Part shown: one piece after another, positions 43,681 to 55,739 of the stretch
Layout: every line of letters starts with the position of its first letter
Position numbering within the stretch: position 1 is the first letter of the stretch
Assembly: GCF_963966145.1 (NCBI RefSeq)
Contig: NC_091053.1
Location: 11,532,001 to 11,596,000, forward strand
Direction: 5' to 3'
DNA from: Tenebrio molitor
Taxonomy: Eukaryota > Arthropoda > Insecta > Coleoptera > Tenebrionidae
DNA length: 64,000 nucleotides
Notes under the pieces: model-generated
Databases searched by the model: none
What the model was told of the DNA's origin: nothing
What the model saw: the letters and a program-made list of their open reading frames with translations, nothing else
Translations under genes and position numbers: made by a program

Positions 43681-46600
43681 CTACATCAAAAAATTTGTCG
43701 GAAAATCTGCAACTCCCTCTTGAATTTTTCTAATCACAGGAAAGTGGACTCCGGGCACGAGTGGCGATTTCACGGTCCCGGCAGCTAGTCCCTTCCAATC
43801 AAATCTTTCAAACAACCTAAAAATACTATTAAATCGAGAACAAACCGACTCGAGATGACTTACTTGTGATGTCTAATTTCCCGACCTCTGCTCCTATAAC
43901 CTAGTCGCTTTTCCGGAACTGACGCACAGAGAGATGTTACGAGATCAACGATCGTTGGTGTGAGCGATTTCTGAAATTGAACAGTCTTGATTCCGGCAAT
44001 CGCTTGTTTGAAAATCTTCATTATGTCGTTGGATTTGTAAGGTGGTGCTCCTGTTGCACATTCATAAATGAAAATGCCCAAAGACCAATAGTCGACGCTG
44101 AAGTCGTGACCCAAGTTCATAATTACTTCTGGCGCCATGTAGTCAGGGGTGCCACACATTGTCCATGTCTTTATGTTGGCAGTTAATTGTTGTGCGCAGC
44201 CAAAATCGCACAGTTTGAGGTAGCCCTGCTGATCTAGAACCGCGTTACCTGGTTTCAAATCCCTGAAAGATTATTGCAAATTAATTATTATTATTGCAAA
44301 TATTCGGCATAAATCGTACTGCAATTTATTGAGAATAGTGGAGATTTTTTACAATGGAAAATAAAATATAGACATCAGTAACATAATTTTAAAGTATCGT
44401 GTTATGTTTAGATATTTCTTTTAATTCTTAATAGACTGCTATACTTCGTTCACTTAAGCTATACAGTCACATCACGTGATTTTCGCCTGGTTGCTGTGTA
44501 TGAAACTAAATAGAGATGCAACGATAATAAACAGAGAACATAGGCAAAAATACGCTGACACGTTTATTTCCCGAATGATTGGATGGTACCGTTGTACAAT
44601 TAATTTAACACATTTATTCCCAACAATGCGTAAACGCAACATTTTCCAAATCATTGCAAAAAAGTTTATTTCATTTTATTAATTTCTCAAAAATTTTGGA
44701 AAAAAATAATAAATCTGGCACAGTCATTATAACACTCAAACGGGTTTCGAAAAGGAATTCTTTTCGATACCAGTTTCAGGAACATTTACTTAAATTTTTA
44801 ATGTTACTGACAGTGAGTAGTGGCTACATTATTTCACACTTTAAATTCAAAACTTGCAATTGTTCGTCTAGTTACCAGTATTACCAACCCTTTATATTTG
44901 TCAAATATAATTTTCCTAGCATTACATTTTGATTTTTTTTTAATTTACAATTTAAAATAGGAGCAAAATAGAAAAAATATTTTAGGTTCCTGCTCACAGT
45001 CCAGAAATAAAGCTTTGCCAATGGCAACTTACATACCTGATATACATACCTAACGTGGAATAGGTATATACATTTTGTCGGTTATATGCCTAACTTGACA
45101 TCTGTCTAATAAATGTTTTATTAATAAATAAAAAATCCGCGCATAAAATCTTGTATATTACACGTCCAGAACTATTTTGCGAGCTTTCGTACAGTTAGGG
45201 ACACGGAATTTCGGGCATCAGTTTTCTGTCACTTCAAAAAATTGCGATGTAAATCACTCTTTATTGTCAATGTGACATTCAAAAGTCAAATTTTGAAATT
45301 TATTTTCTGTTCACGTCAATCATTGCAAAAAAGTTTATTTCATTTTATTAATTTCTCAAAAATTTTGGAAAAAAATAATAAATCTGGCACAGTCATTATA
45401 ACACTCAAACGGGTTTCGAAAAGGAATTCTTTTCGATACCAGTTTCAGGAACATTTACTTAAATTTTTAATGTTACTGACAGTGAGTAGTGGCTACATTA
45501 TTTTACACTTTAAATTCAAAACTTGCAATTGTTCGTCTAGTTACCAGTATTACCAACCCTTTATATTTGTCAAATATAATTTTCCTAGCATTACATTTTG
45601 ATTTTTTTTTAATTTACAATTTAAAATAGGAGCAAAATAGAAAAAATATTTTAGGTTCCTGCTCACAGTCCAGAAATAAAGCTTTGCCAATGGCAACTTA
45701 CATACCTGATATACATACCTAACGTGGAATAGGTATATACATTTTGTCGGTTATATGCCTAACTTGACATCTGTCTAATAAATGTTTTATTAATAAATAA
45801 AAAATCCGCGCATAAAATCTTGTATATTACACGTCCAGAACTATTTTGCGAGCTTTCGTACAGTTAGGGACACGGAATTTCGGGCATCAGTTTTCTGTCA
45901 CTTCAAAAAATTGCGATGTAAATCACTCTTTATTGTCAATGTGACATTCAAAAGTCAAATTTTGAAATTTATTTTCTGTTCACGTCAATCGCATGTCAGT
46001 CAAAATCGTCGCAAACGGTAAAATTGAGGTTAATAATGTAAAGCCTATTTTACATTTTTTTACAGTACATTGTCAGTGTTGCCCGAAATTCCGTGTCTCG
46101 AACTGTACCTACTTGGAATACTCATCTGCGCCTCGTACTGCAAATCGTACTTATGCTCGCAAACGTGCAGTTTCGAGTCTTGTGATACAAATAACTAGTA
46201 GGTACATACTATTATACTCGTTTTAAAAGCCATTTTGTCGCACTTGTTTGTTTTATAGCTGCGGTCTTCGTGTTCTAAAGAAAGCGTGCGACAAAATGGT
46301 GTCTACTATTACGATTCCTTATTTTCTTATATACAGTGCGTTTATAAAGTTCGGAATAAAGTCAATAAAACTATAATTTCTGCAACAAATCCTCGAAGAG
46401 GTTGAAGTTTAAAACGTGCATATTCTTCAGTACTTTACTTATGTTGATATCTTTTGATCTCGTAATTATGGCGTCATTAATATATTTTTTAAATAAAAAC
46501 CCCTTCTTTTTTCTTCTTTTTCTGATAGGCTTTCCTACTAGCTAAACGATGAATGAAAAAAAAAATTATACTTTACATAACAATTTTTTTGAGAAAATGA

Positions 46601-49600
46601 CAAATTATATTTCAAAAATATAATTTAAAATACCAAAATGTAGACGAAGTGGTTCCTTTTGTTTCCGATACTGAATACCTGAATCATTATTTTTTCAAGA
46701 ACCACCGTAAAGTTAAGGTAATTTAAGTCCGAGATCCACTGACAGATATTCCAAGTATAATCCAAGTAGGTACCGTCGATGGACAAATAAAACTGGGACA
46801 AAAATGACAGTCACATAAGTCAAAATTTACAAATTTGCATCGTTTAATTACGGCTTTATCACAAATAGGTTAAGTTTAGTATGACATATTATATAGAGAC
46901 TGACAAATATATTGACAATTCAATGGTCTGATTTACATTGATTAAATTTTAAGTGTCCCAGTTTTATTTGTCCACCGACCGTACCTATTACCGTTGACTA
47001 AGATATTCTGAACATTGAAAAGAGCTTATGATACGAATGCACAGAAAAATACCTAAAACTATTTCAAAGAATAACGTTTCACAATACTGGGTGCGCCAAA
47101 ATTCGCGGAACAGCTTAGCAGTATCTTTTTGAGTAGTCATTAAAATATCAGGTAAAAATTAAAAAAAAGTCAATCTTCTTTTTTGTAGAAGATATGGACC
47201 TATTTGTTACACTAAATGTAGCAACATGTAAAAACATTCCTCGGAGAGTTTTTTCTATCAATCGGAACAATTTTTAACATTATTTCAAAATTTAACAACC
47301 ACGGATGCGTCGAGTATAAATTGTTTGCATAGCAAATACTCTCAATGCATTGACCTGCGTTTTTTAAAACTGAACATAGGGCTAGGTATGTACAGAGTTA
47401 AAAAAAGCTCCCTGTATGTATTCCAATAGTCTGCAAATATTTCATTTTTGTTGTTTCCATAGAAATGAGAGAGAAAAATCAAAGCCATGTTGCCGTATGT
47501 TGTTTGAGGTAAAACGGACATAAAATTACTATTTGGAAATGCTAGAAATAATGAAAAAAATAATTGCAAACCTGATTACAATCGTTCAAAATTATAATGC
47601 CACTGGCTAGTAAAAGACAAACAGTCAAAATTTTTTTAATATTTAAAATAAACGAGATGAAAGCAGCACCTTTTGAGCCCCCATATCTTCAAATCTAAGA
47701 GGTATAGAATTTTTTAATTATTTTTCTCATTATCCTCTAACATAAGTTGATATTGCCCCGTTGAGTTGTTCCGTGAATTTTGGGGCACCCAGTATGAATT
47801 GATGCTGTAAATTAAAACCGACAAATGTAATCATTTGCAATAGTTTAAAAAAGTCTTAACTTTGATTACCATTGATTTTAGGAATTCTTTTAACACGAAT
47901 AATTTTGTCGAAGTTCAATAAACGTTAGCTTTATTTTTTACTTTCTTGTAATGGTTAACTTTGTATTTTTTGTTTAAATTTTCCAAAAAAAGTCATTTGT
48001 TTTGTTTATACTGTTTATACATATATTTTCTATCTAAGACCCTAGCCAAATGTGAAAAATTAAACCTCTGATGTCCATATTTATTCAGCTTTAATTCCAA
48101 AAAACTTGTATTTCCAAAATTAAGGTTGAAATTGAAAATCATCATGTAAATATAATTAACTTCATAGTCATTAACTATAATTTAACTAACCAAGTGAAAC
48201 TGAGACGATTGCTTCTTGTTTGAATTTCTTGGAATGTTTTTTGTATTTTTTGTACAATTTGTAAATTAATAAGTATTATTTTTTATATCTAGCTTGGTGT
48301 ATTCTGAAGAGTAATGAATGGTTTTAAATTAAACAATTGTTTTTTCTACTCTTGACAATTAATGAATTAAATGATTTGTGTAGCTGATTCATTTTATAAT
48401 ACCGCGTAAGCAACAAAAACTGTTTCAGTTGGCAATAAAACATTTTACTAGAAATTGGAAATAATATGAATTGTACCTATTTTCCCTTTGTTTTATTTAT
48501 TTGACATAAGTTTCAAATTTAAACATGTTGATTTTTGTAATTTTTTATTGATAAAATGGTTTTCTCGTTCAATAATGACACAAAAGTCATCAATTTTATT
48601 GTAAAACAGTAATTACTGCTCACGTGGTAAAATTATCAACAACTACATAAATATTTTAAAGTTATTGAAAAGTAGCCGATTTCAGCATCATTTACACAAA
48701 TCTTGTCCCCAAATTAGCAAGTTCTTAACAATATTTTGAAAATTTAGAGATGTAACAAAATATTTAAGAAGTAGTAGGGCTCTGAAGTCACGATTTCCCT
48801 ATTTACTTATACATATATTTTAATAACGAATGAGCAGTTGCAACGGCGACATTTCGATTCGGTACTTTTTAGCAGTGATTTTTGTAATTTGCAAGTGAAA
48901 CAAAATATTTACAGAAAACCTAGAGCCTTAAAATTGCGATTTCTGTAAAAATAAGCAAGTTCAACCACAAAATTGAGAGTCGGAACGTTTTAACAGTAGT
49001 TTGTGTAATTTGGAGGTGAAACAAAATATTTAGAAAAGAACTAGCCCCTCAAAATAACGATTTCTGTATTTACATTTCAGTTACAAATGAGCAAAGTCAA
49101 AGTTGCTATCCTCAAATTTTTATCAGTTGCAAAATTAGAATATCGTATGTTACGCCACTGAAGTCTATTTCTTGGACAAGGGCGGAGCCTCTTCAGGTGC
49201 TGATCACGTGGAACTTTGTGGTACGCACGTGATTTTCTCTATTGCTCAAGTGAACGGATTATATTTTAGTAACTTACCTATGAACGATGTTATGCGAATG
49301 CAAATAGACCAATGCTTCCACCATGCAGGCAGTAAAAAAAGTGACGGCAGCAGTATCGAAACCCTTTTTAGGTAACGCCGAACTCAAGCTGCCCCCCAAG
49401 CAGCACTCCATCAACAAGCTTACAGAGTCGTCGTTTTCAAACATTTTTAACATCTTGACAACGAAGTTGCATTTCACACCGCTCATAATGTTTTTTTCTT
49501 GGCGCAGCTTTTTGTGTTGGTTTTTATCGACGGGACGTTTTTTGATGTGCTTTAATGCAAACAACTGTTTTGGGTCATTTCTGACCTGTACGAGGTCAAC

Positions 49601-51844
49601 TCTACCATAACTGCCATTTCCCAACATTGACACTTCTTTTAAATCCGATAAATGTAAAATCCTTATTTTCAGAAACTTTCTAAAACTGGTAAAAACACAA
49701 TTAAAAATATATTCTTAAATAATGTATAATGTCTCAGCTAAGACTTTCCAGCCTAATATCTCGGTTATTTGCCAACGGATTTTTATGAAATTTAAAATGC
49801 AGATATTTTAGATCGTGAAAGTTCAATTAGTAATAATAAAATTACCTTAAGTTAAAAAATGTAATTTTAACACATATAGCCTTTATCGAAAATTATGCGC
49901 GATTATTATTAGATTGTTAAACATTAAAAAATAGGGGTCTACACAAACAATTAAGTAAATCACTTGTCTGATTCTACGAAAAGATTAGATTTTCTCGTTA
50001 AAAATTTAATGTAAAAGTTGAAGGTATTTGAGCAGTTACCTTTTGAAACAATTGAAGATTAATTGCCAAGCAACATTTTGTACACTCTTTAAAGTCTGTC
50101 AAAATTGGGCGCGCTTTATTAGAGATGTCAAATTGTAAAAACTTATTGAAAATACTCTAACAATAGACTACAATGGCAGAAATTTCAATATTGTTGAAAA
50201 AAAAAATTTTGCCTATAGAGAGCGTCGTAAGAACTTCAGTGACACAGTTCGTTTTCTCGTGGAACACTATCCAAATGTAGGCTTTACAAAATGTAAGGTT
50301 AAGAGAGTCGTCAATTTATTTGAAGGCACAGGAAGCGTACGTGAACTAAATTACCTTGTTAAAATATCCCGATCATGTTTTAGTCCTTTATGGAAGAATT
50401 AAAGCATCCAGTATAATAAATTACGTCCAAATGTTGTCTTTAACTTTGTAAGTGTTTGTAAGGTTAGTAAGATAAACGTCAAATATGTCACCTGTGCTTC
50501 TGCGAAAAGGGCTGACCAAAGTTCTGCAAAATTGCGCGTTTGTTTCATACGCGTCTAAGTTTTTGCATTTGCAGCCACGTTTAACATAGTTTTTTGATTT
50601 TTTCTTGCAAACCAGACGTCTTTCAAAGACGAGTTTTTCCCTATAGGATTTTTTATTGACGATAATTTTTTTATGTAAATCTTAATTGATTCAACATTCT
50701 AAAAAGGCATGTAAAAATTACTTGGGTGATTGCATTAATGGGATTTTATTCTTTACCGTCTAAAAATCTGCATTTGAAATTTCACAAAAATCCGCTGGAA
50801 AATAACTGAGTTATTAGGCTTGAAAGTCTTAGCTGAGACACCTGTATAGTGTGGAAACTACTTATGGAATAAATTCGGTAATTTTAAAACGAATGATATT
50901 TTTGTAAAACGGTAAAACAGGTCAACTTTTATTTTAAAGTGCGCTGGTTTTAAATTACTGCACCTATTAGTGACGTTATCTCCTTCAGGGCTGTAACGTC
51001 ATATTAAGCATTTTTTAAATATAATTATAATTATACATCAAAAGATATCGTGTAGGATTTGTTACAAAAGCTGTTAAGAGTAGGACTATCCAAAAACTAT
51101 AACAAAAATCATTGCATTTAAAAAAATGAGTGTGACTTTATAGCTCAAAAATGGATGACGTCATGACAAATGTTTTGCAATTACTGAATTAACTCTACAA
51201 GTAGTTTCCACACAGTATATGGTATACGAAAAAATGTAGATAGAAAATAGTTTTTACCTTTCACACTTTCGTTGAAAGTAAGTATTTTGGCTTGAGCCAT
51301 TCCTCTTGCCGATAGCGGAGCCCATGTCTTCACTGGTCTTAACTAACCGAACAACTGTCTGAAGAAACAATTTTGCAAATCTTATCCATGTTTACCTTCT
51401 TGAGGCTAGCGTACCTAGACTGGGTACGAGGGTAAATATTTTTGGAAAATGATAATTACATGCGGTCCCTTGCTTTATCACATCTTTCTTCTACGAAATA
51501 TTTACCTGGCAATACATTAATTTTTAAATTTCTGTAAATTGGTTATTTATCCAATAATCATTACTCGTTAAAGAGTCAAATTATTAAATGCTACTTTTGA
51601 TCACTAAGAAATACTGTTGCAATTAAATTATGTAGTTTTTAGATTGTTTCAAATCTTACGTTGGCCACATTGTAATGTTTATATTTCACAAATTTGAAAT
51701 TTAGAACCAATTTGAAATTTTGGACGTTGCCGCTTGAATTTGTCGTAAATAGGTATGTCGTTGATTGTCCATTCCTTCTTGAGAAAATTCCGTTTAATGT
51801 CTTACGCAGAGATACACGCAACTTCGTAACTTCTAACATTCTAT
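43681..51844 (-). CDS. PKG-like protein kinase, 3' exons
   Basis: Minus-strand exons, in order: possible 51844-51660 and 51358-51258, then 49679-49278 (N-lobe), 44262-43864 (C-lobe) and 43816-43681 (stop TAG). All junctions are GT-AG and in phase. The N-lobe has the Gly loop LGNGSYGRV, catalytic Lys in FALKHIKKR and Glu in RQEKNIM; the junction completes HRD; the C-lobe has DLKPGN, DFGCA, CGTPDYMAPEV and RLGYRSRG; the last exon reads LFERFDWKGL. The pattern, with LSDLKEVSMLG before the Gly loop, is closest to cGMP-dependent kinases of the AGC group, which phosphorylate Ser/Thr. KPGN replaces the usual KPEN. The two 5'-most exons are weakly supported, and no cyclic-nucleotide-binding domain is seen; the gene may continue beyond them. 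The catalytic set is complete, so activity is plausible. The 5-kb intron contains a recent tandem duplication. Confidence 0.82.
44651..45319. repeat. Tandem duplication, unit 1 (669 bp)
   Basis: This unit is repeated directly at 45320-45988 with only one difference noticed by eye (C/T near 44838 and 45507). It lies in the intron of the kinase gene. It includes the left end of a MITE and a part related to the dispersed repeat at 10430-10680. Confidence 0.95.
45320..45988. repeat. Tandem duplication, unit 2 (669 bp)
   Basis: Direct copy of 44651-45319. The junction is CACGTCAAT|CATTGC, whereas the end of unit 2 continues CACGTCAATCGCATGTC into the right half of the MITE, so unit 2 carries the original order. 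Confidence 0.95.
45861..46105. mobile_element. MITE, CAGTTAGGGACACGGAATTTC ends, TA flanks
   Basis: CAGTTAGGGACACGGAATTT CGGGCA at 45861 and its near-complement ending 46105, flanked by TA. Its left half was duplicated with the 669-bp unit and recurs at 45192. Confidence 0.85.
46195..46315. repeat. Palindrome with GCGGTCTTCG apex
   Basis: TACTATTATACTCG and CATTTTGTCGCAC pair with GTGCGACAAAATGG and ACTATTA. The apex lies at TAGCTGCGGTCTTCGTGTTC. The arms resemble those at 10690-10790. Confidence 0.7.
46773..46981. mobile_element. MITE, TGGACAAATAAAACTGGGAC ends, TA flanks
   Basis: CCGTCGATGGACAAATAAAA CTGGGACA at the left and TGTCCCAGTTTTATTTGTCC ACCGACCG at the right are inverted copies flanked by TA. 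Confidence 0.85.
47087..47792. mobile_element. MITE, CTGGGTGCGCCAAAATTCGC ends, TA flanks
   Basis: CTGGGTGCGCCAAAATTCGC GGAACA and TGTTCCGTGAATTTTGGGGC ACCCAG form the ends, with TA on both sides. The 700-bp interior has no recognised transposase. Confidence 0.85.
47800..48650. other. AT-rich intron sequence
   Basis: Part of the kinase intron. No gene, exon or repeat boundary could be supported. Confidence 0.4.
48660..49140. repeat. Degenerate tandem repeats of about 120-145 bp
   Basis: AACAAAATATTTA occurs near 48754, 48899 and 49019, each time followed by a related stretch ending GCGATTTCTGTA or ACGATTTCTGTA or ACGATTTCCCTA. Three to four diverged units are visible. Confidence 0.65.
49730..50840. 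mobile_element. TIR element with ~85-bp ends and transposase remnant
   Basis: TGTCTCAGCTAAGACTTTCC and about 65 further bases recur inverted to 50840 (CTTGAAAGTCTTAGCTGAGA CA). The interior contains a Tc1/mariner-like helix-turn-helix remnant. It lies in the kinase intron between the N-lobe exon and the putative upstream exon. Confidence 0.8.
50165..50450 (+). pseudogene. Transposase N-terminal remnant
   Basis: The plus strand reads YRERRKNFSDTVRFLVEHYP with VKRVVNLFEGTGSVRELN downstream, the helix-turn-helix start of IS630/Tc1/mariner transposases of the FxxTGSV type. A frame change follows GSVRELN and the catalytic domain is missing. Confidence 0.6.
50847..51217. mobile_element. MITE, TAGTGTGGAAACTACTT ends
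   Basis: TATAGTGTGGAAACTACTTA at the left and CAAGTAGTTTCCACACAGTA at the right are inverted copies. It directly follows the TIR element at 49730-50840. A related end occurs near 53401 (TACAGTGTGGAAAGTTTAAC). Confidence 0.75.
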
Positions 51845-52068
51845 CTGAAATTTTCTCGAATTGACCTCCTCAACTACTCTCCAATCTACAGAATGTGTTC
51901 CATAAGTAATAGTTATGGGAACAACCTGGATATCTTCAGTTCTAATATCTCAAGCATAAAGAAGCTGTTTATTAACTTACTCGACCTGGATTAAGGGTGC
52001 AGTCTCTCTGTAATCTTCGCTTGTTAAATCCATCCCGTAATTGGCTAGGCTGTTGGATGGAAATCTAA

Positions 52069-52577
52069 TAATAATAATGATAATAATAATATGTATAAGC
52101 ATAACAGAGCAGACATTATAATTTTAAATAAACAACAAAAGCAAGCATATCTTTTAGATATAGCTGTTCCAAATTCACATAATATAACACAGACATATAA
52201 CACAAAAATTAATAAATATTTAGAGCTCTCCGTTGCTATGAGAAATCTTTGGTGTTTAGAAAAAAATTCGATTTTACCACTTGTAATTTAAGCAACGGGA
52301 ATAGTACCGCAATCTCTTTTTAAAAATTCTGAATTTAGATAACACATTGGTGGTTGAAATTCAAAAAGGTATATTATTATACTCACATCACATCGTGAGG
52401 AAGTTCCTTAACATTGACACAGAACATAATACACAACAAAGTCAAAATGCGGAGGCGAGACGCCGGTAATTATGTTGATAAGCACTGCACTATTACTTGT
52501 ATTACTTGATAGTAATATCCGTAATAGTGTATGTACTCCGGCAAAATTGCCGTGCCGCCGGGTGGAGGTGAGATACG
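52069..52577 (+). pseudogene. R4/Dong-like LINE 3' fragment with TAA-repeat flank
   Basis: An (ATA/ATG)n stretch at 52069-52091 runs straight into LINE sequence matching 17880-18357 of the full copy, with RAD IIILNKQQKQAYLLD endonuclease residues. It is dead: a TAA replaces a Ser codon near 52288, and a short deletion lies near 52328. The 3' end GGGTGGAGGTGAGATACGAA agrees with the other copies. The 5' truncation next to TAA repeats is consistent with a TAA target. Confidence 0.85.
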
Positions 52578-52579
52578 AA

Positions 52580-54150
52580 AAATATGTTGGTGGTAGAATT
52601 ATAAACTATTCACACGGTTGGTGAACAAGATTTATTTAAACAAAAATGTTTAAATAATTAAAATTTGTGGATTTTTTTACTGAATAGACAATTAAAAATA
52701 TTGACATATAACTACAGCAACGGCCATAAAACAAGAATAAATATTCTTCCATTTTTTTTTTAAGTAAAGCCAGAGCCGGAGAAGTTGTTCTAAATGGCGC
52801 TAGGAAAAAGGGGTCGAGAAAAATATAGCAATGAAAAGTATTATTATTTTTAATTATTACATTATTACATTAATTGTTAAAGTTAGAATTAAAGTAAGGA
52901 TAAAATTTGTGTGCCTGTCTTGTTTTCTTTCTTTCCTACTTTCCTTCCGTTCACGATAACGTCTTCAAAAATTTATGTTTCTTTGCATAAAATTTTTAGT
53001 CTCGGGTACGACTCCAGGACCTGGTTGTGGTGCCAATCGGATCAGCGACTTTGGAAATATGTATACGCAATTTTATTCAGTTTTCTTTCGTTCACTTTGC
53101 TTCATTCGCTGTATTTTTTGCAAAAATATATCGATTTATAATTCTTTTCTTGCAAAATGTTCATGAGAGGGAGGACGCACCTGTAACGATATTGAATTGG
53201 ATTAAAAATGTCTTTATTCAAAGATAAAATAAAATATAAAATTGATAATGGAGACGAGGTTAAGCGCAATGCTACTCAACTCAATCTCAAAAAAAAAACA
53301 AAGAAACAAAAAAGTACATAATCGTACCGGGTATCAACCACCAAACCTGGCCATAGGCACATTTAAAATTACACATACTTATTTAAAAAATATATGAACT
53401 GCTATGAAATATACAGTGTGGAAAGTTTAACTGGAATAAAATTCGTAACTTGGATATACTTAGGTAATTTTTGTAAAAAAAAAAACCGAAACAAGTCGAT
53501 TTTTGTTTTTCCTTGCCTTCATTTTGGCATAAGTATATGGTTTTTGCGTATCTGCTTCCGGAAGTTCGCAACCACCCCTAACTTTTTTTTTCAAATGGAA
53601 GGGTATGCCAAATGACACCTCGTTTGAAAGGTTACTTAGCAAGGAATACAACGCACTATTTGTTTCCTGAATATATTCAAAGCCTACGTGCTAAAAATTA
53701 AAAACCCATTTTATAAGTTGAAGATAATTTAATGCAACAAATGTTCAAAATGGACACTGTTTCTTTCTTGGCAAATTGCAGATCGGTAGTAACATTCATT
53801 CCTTATGTTTTGTAACATTTCCGGTGCGATTTACCTCATTTCACGCCTAAAACACAACAGTATTTTTTTTATTTGAACATGACTGTACAATACCGCACAA
53901 AAAATTTCGTCCACAACTGACATTCCACTCACGTATGCTGTAAAGTAGCCTTTAGGAACGAATAACCTCACTTCACATGTTAACATGTGTCAATCAAATT
54001 GTGTCTATGTGCTTATGATGAGTGACAGTAATAAATTTCAAATTTTAATTTGCAAACCTATAGGTATAAGTACATACTAGATCTAGATACAGATAAAGAT
54101 AATCTAGGATGAATCTATCTAGATACAGATGATAGCTAAACTTCCAATTT
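52580..54150. other. Unassigned intergenic DNA
   Basis: No gene is supported. Several short frames overlap in three phases near 52900-53230 with no recognisable motif. Short repeats based on CTAGATACAGAT occur at 54078-54133. Confidence 0.4.
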
Positions 54151-54152
54151 TT

Positions 54153-54375
54153 TATCTAAACTCGGTACAGGTTGCAAAGACACACTTGTCATTTGCAACA
54201 GCATTTTTTTCATATTTCTGAACCAAATAAAGGCACAAAGGGACCAGAAAATCATAGTTTGGGTTGAATATTTTCCATATAAGTACAGTTTTAAAGTAAT
54301 TTCTAATGACTAATGCCATAAAAGCGCTGTTGCAAATGACAAGTGTGTCTTTGCAACCTGTACCGAGTTTAGATA
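54153..54375. mobile_element. MITE with ~50-bp perfect inverted ends
   Basis: TATCTAAACTCGGTACAGGT TGCAAAGACACACTTGTCAT TTGCAACAGC at the left recurs exactly inverted at 54327-54375. Target duplication is not clear. Confidence 0.85.
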
Positions 54376-54755
54376 CAGAGTACAATAAGGGGTTTATCCG
54401 CTGCAGATAAATTTTAGAACCTATTTCAAAAAAACGCTGTTATGAAAAAATAAATCATTTTTAGGATTTGCGTCTCTAATAGGTCTATTACTGTATTCAA
54501 TTTGGAGTCGTTTATGGCACTCGGCGTTTAATAGATCGCTAAGAAATTTTTTATCAATATTTCAGTGTATTATTGTCATTTACACCAAAAAACTTCCAAT
54601 ACTAAATGTTCAAACTCGACTTTTTAACATCTGTTGCAGATGTAGTTGCATCCATTACCTTGAATTACCAATTAATACAATATTCCCTAGAATTTGAAAT
54701 TTTAATTTTTTTATTTAAAAATTAAAACAAGGGTGCAAATTCTAAAAAACAACAT

Positions 54756-54858
54756 AAAACACTCGTTTTATAAGGGCATTGGCGCACTCCTCCCTACGGG
54801 TCGTTTTCTACACCTGGGACTCGTGCGCCAAATCAACCCTTATAAAACTCGTTCTTTA
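54756..54858. repeat. Palindrome with ACTCGTTTTATAAGGG arms
   Basis: ACTCGTTTTATAAGGGCATT GGCGCAC pairs with GTGCGCCAAATCAACCCTTA TAAAACTCGTT. The apex contains CCTACGGGTCG and GGGACTCG. Confidence 0.75.
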
Positions 54859-55339
54859 ATATATTAATATTATTATTATTTTGCACGGAGTCTCTTAATG
54901 TTAACAATATTCCAAACACTTTGTCGCCCAGGGAAAACAACACAATTCACAATCGATCTTTGATATCGACCGACGACCGTTTTTATTTCAATTTTAAATT
55001 CGTAAAACGGACGTGGAACGTGCACATCGAACAGATTGAGTGACATCCAGTGACTTCTTTCTGCCACTGCTGCTATTCTTAAATTCAGAATAACCCACAG
55101 AGTATTTGAAATTTACCGCTCTTACAGAATCGCTTGTGTGTTAAATTTTACTTAGTAAATCTTTAATTAATTTGATCTATTATTTTTTTTTATAATGGCC
55201 AACCCTCATGCATTTAGAAAATGAATACAAGATTCGTCGAAAGGGTCGAAATTCGCGTGTCACCGTAAAAACTAGTTTCCACTGTCTGGCGTGCGCCAAC
55301 ACTTGCATCCTTTCTCATCATTAGGGAGCGGATCTATGC

Positions 55340-55400
55340 TAAATGCATATTATATGCATATTTTGCATATTTATGCGTTTAACCCAATTTTTGCATATGT
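55340..55400. repeat. ATGCATAT-rich stretch
   Basis: Repeated TGCATAT units occur at 55340-55400 and resume at 55698-55730 on the other side of the MITE, showing that the MITE interrupted the array. Confidence 0.65.
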
Positions 55401-55401
55401 A

Positions 55402-55675
55402 TTGGGTGATTCAAAATGATTGTGGCCAAGTATGGCAACTATGTACGAAAATTTATGTGGCAACTGTGTGGATGAGGAAGAGTTGTCATTTGTATGACAT
55501 TTCATAAGCGTGCATTTGATTTTTTTGATATCATTACACATTGATTTGACAGTTTTCAAAATTGCGCGACTATGAACTGTCAAAGAAATATCAACTCTAC
55601 CCTACCCATACAGTTGCCACATAAATTTTCGTACATAGTTGCCATACTTGGCCACAATCATTTTGAATCACCCAA
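55402..55675. mobile_element. MITE with ~63-bp nearly perfect inverted ends, TA flanks
   Basis: TTGGGTGATTCAAAATGATT GTGGCCAAGTATGGCAACTA TGTACGAAAATTTATGTGGC at the left recurs inverted to 55675. TA flanks both ends. No ORF is recognised. Confidence 0.9.
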
Positions 55676-55739
55676 TATGTATTTCTAAAAATTTGTGCAT
55701 ATTTATTAAAATAACGTGCATATTATGTGCTTATTTGAG

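Noticed and set aside
49323..49610. Plus-strand frame of 95 codons
   Set aside because: It lies exactly opposite the kinase N-lobe exon and has no motif or splice partner.
51660..51844. A cyclic-nucleotide-binding domain in the upstream kinase exon
   Set aside because: The reading frame is open and in phase, but no FGE...RxA signature is visible, so the domain cannot be claimed.
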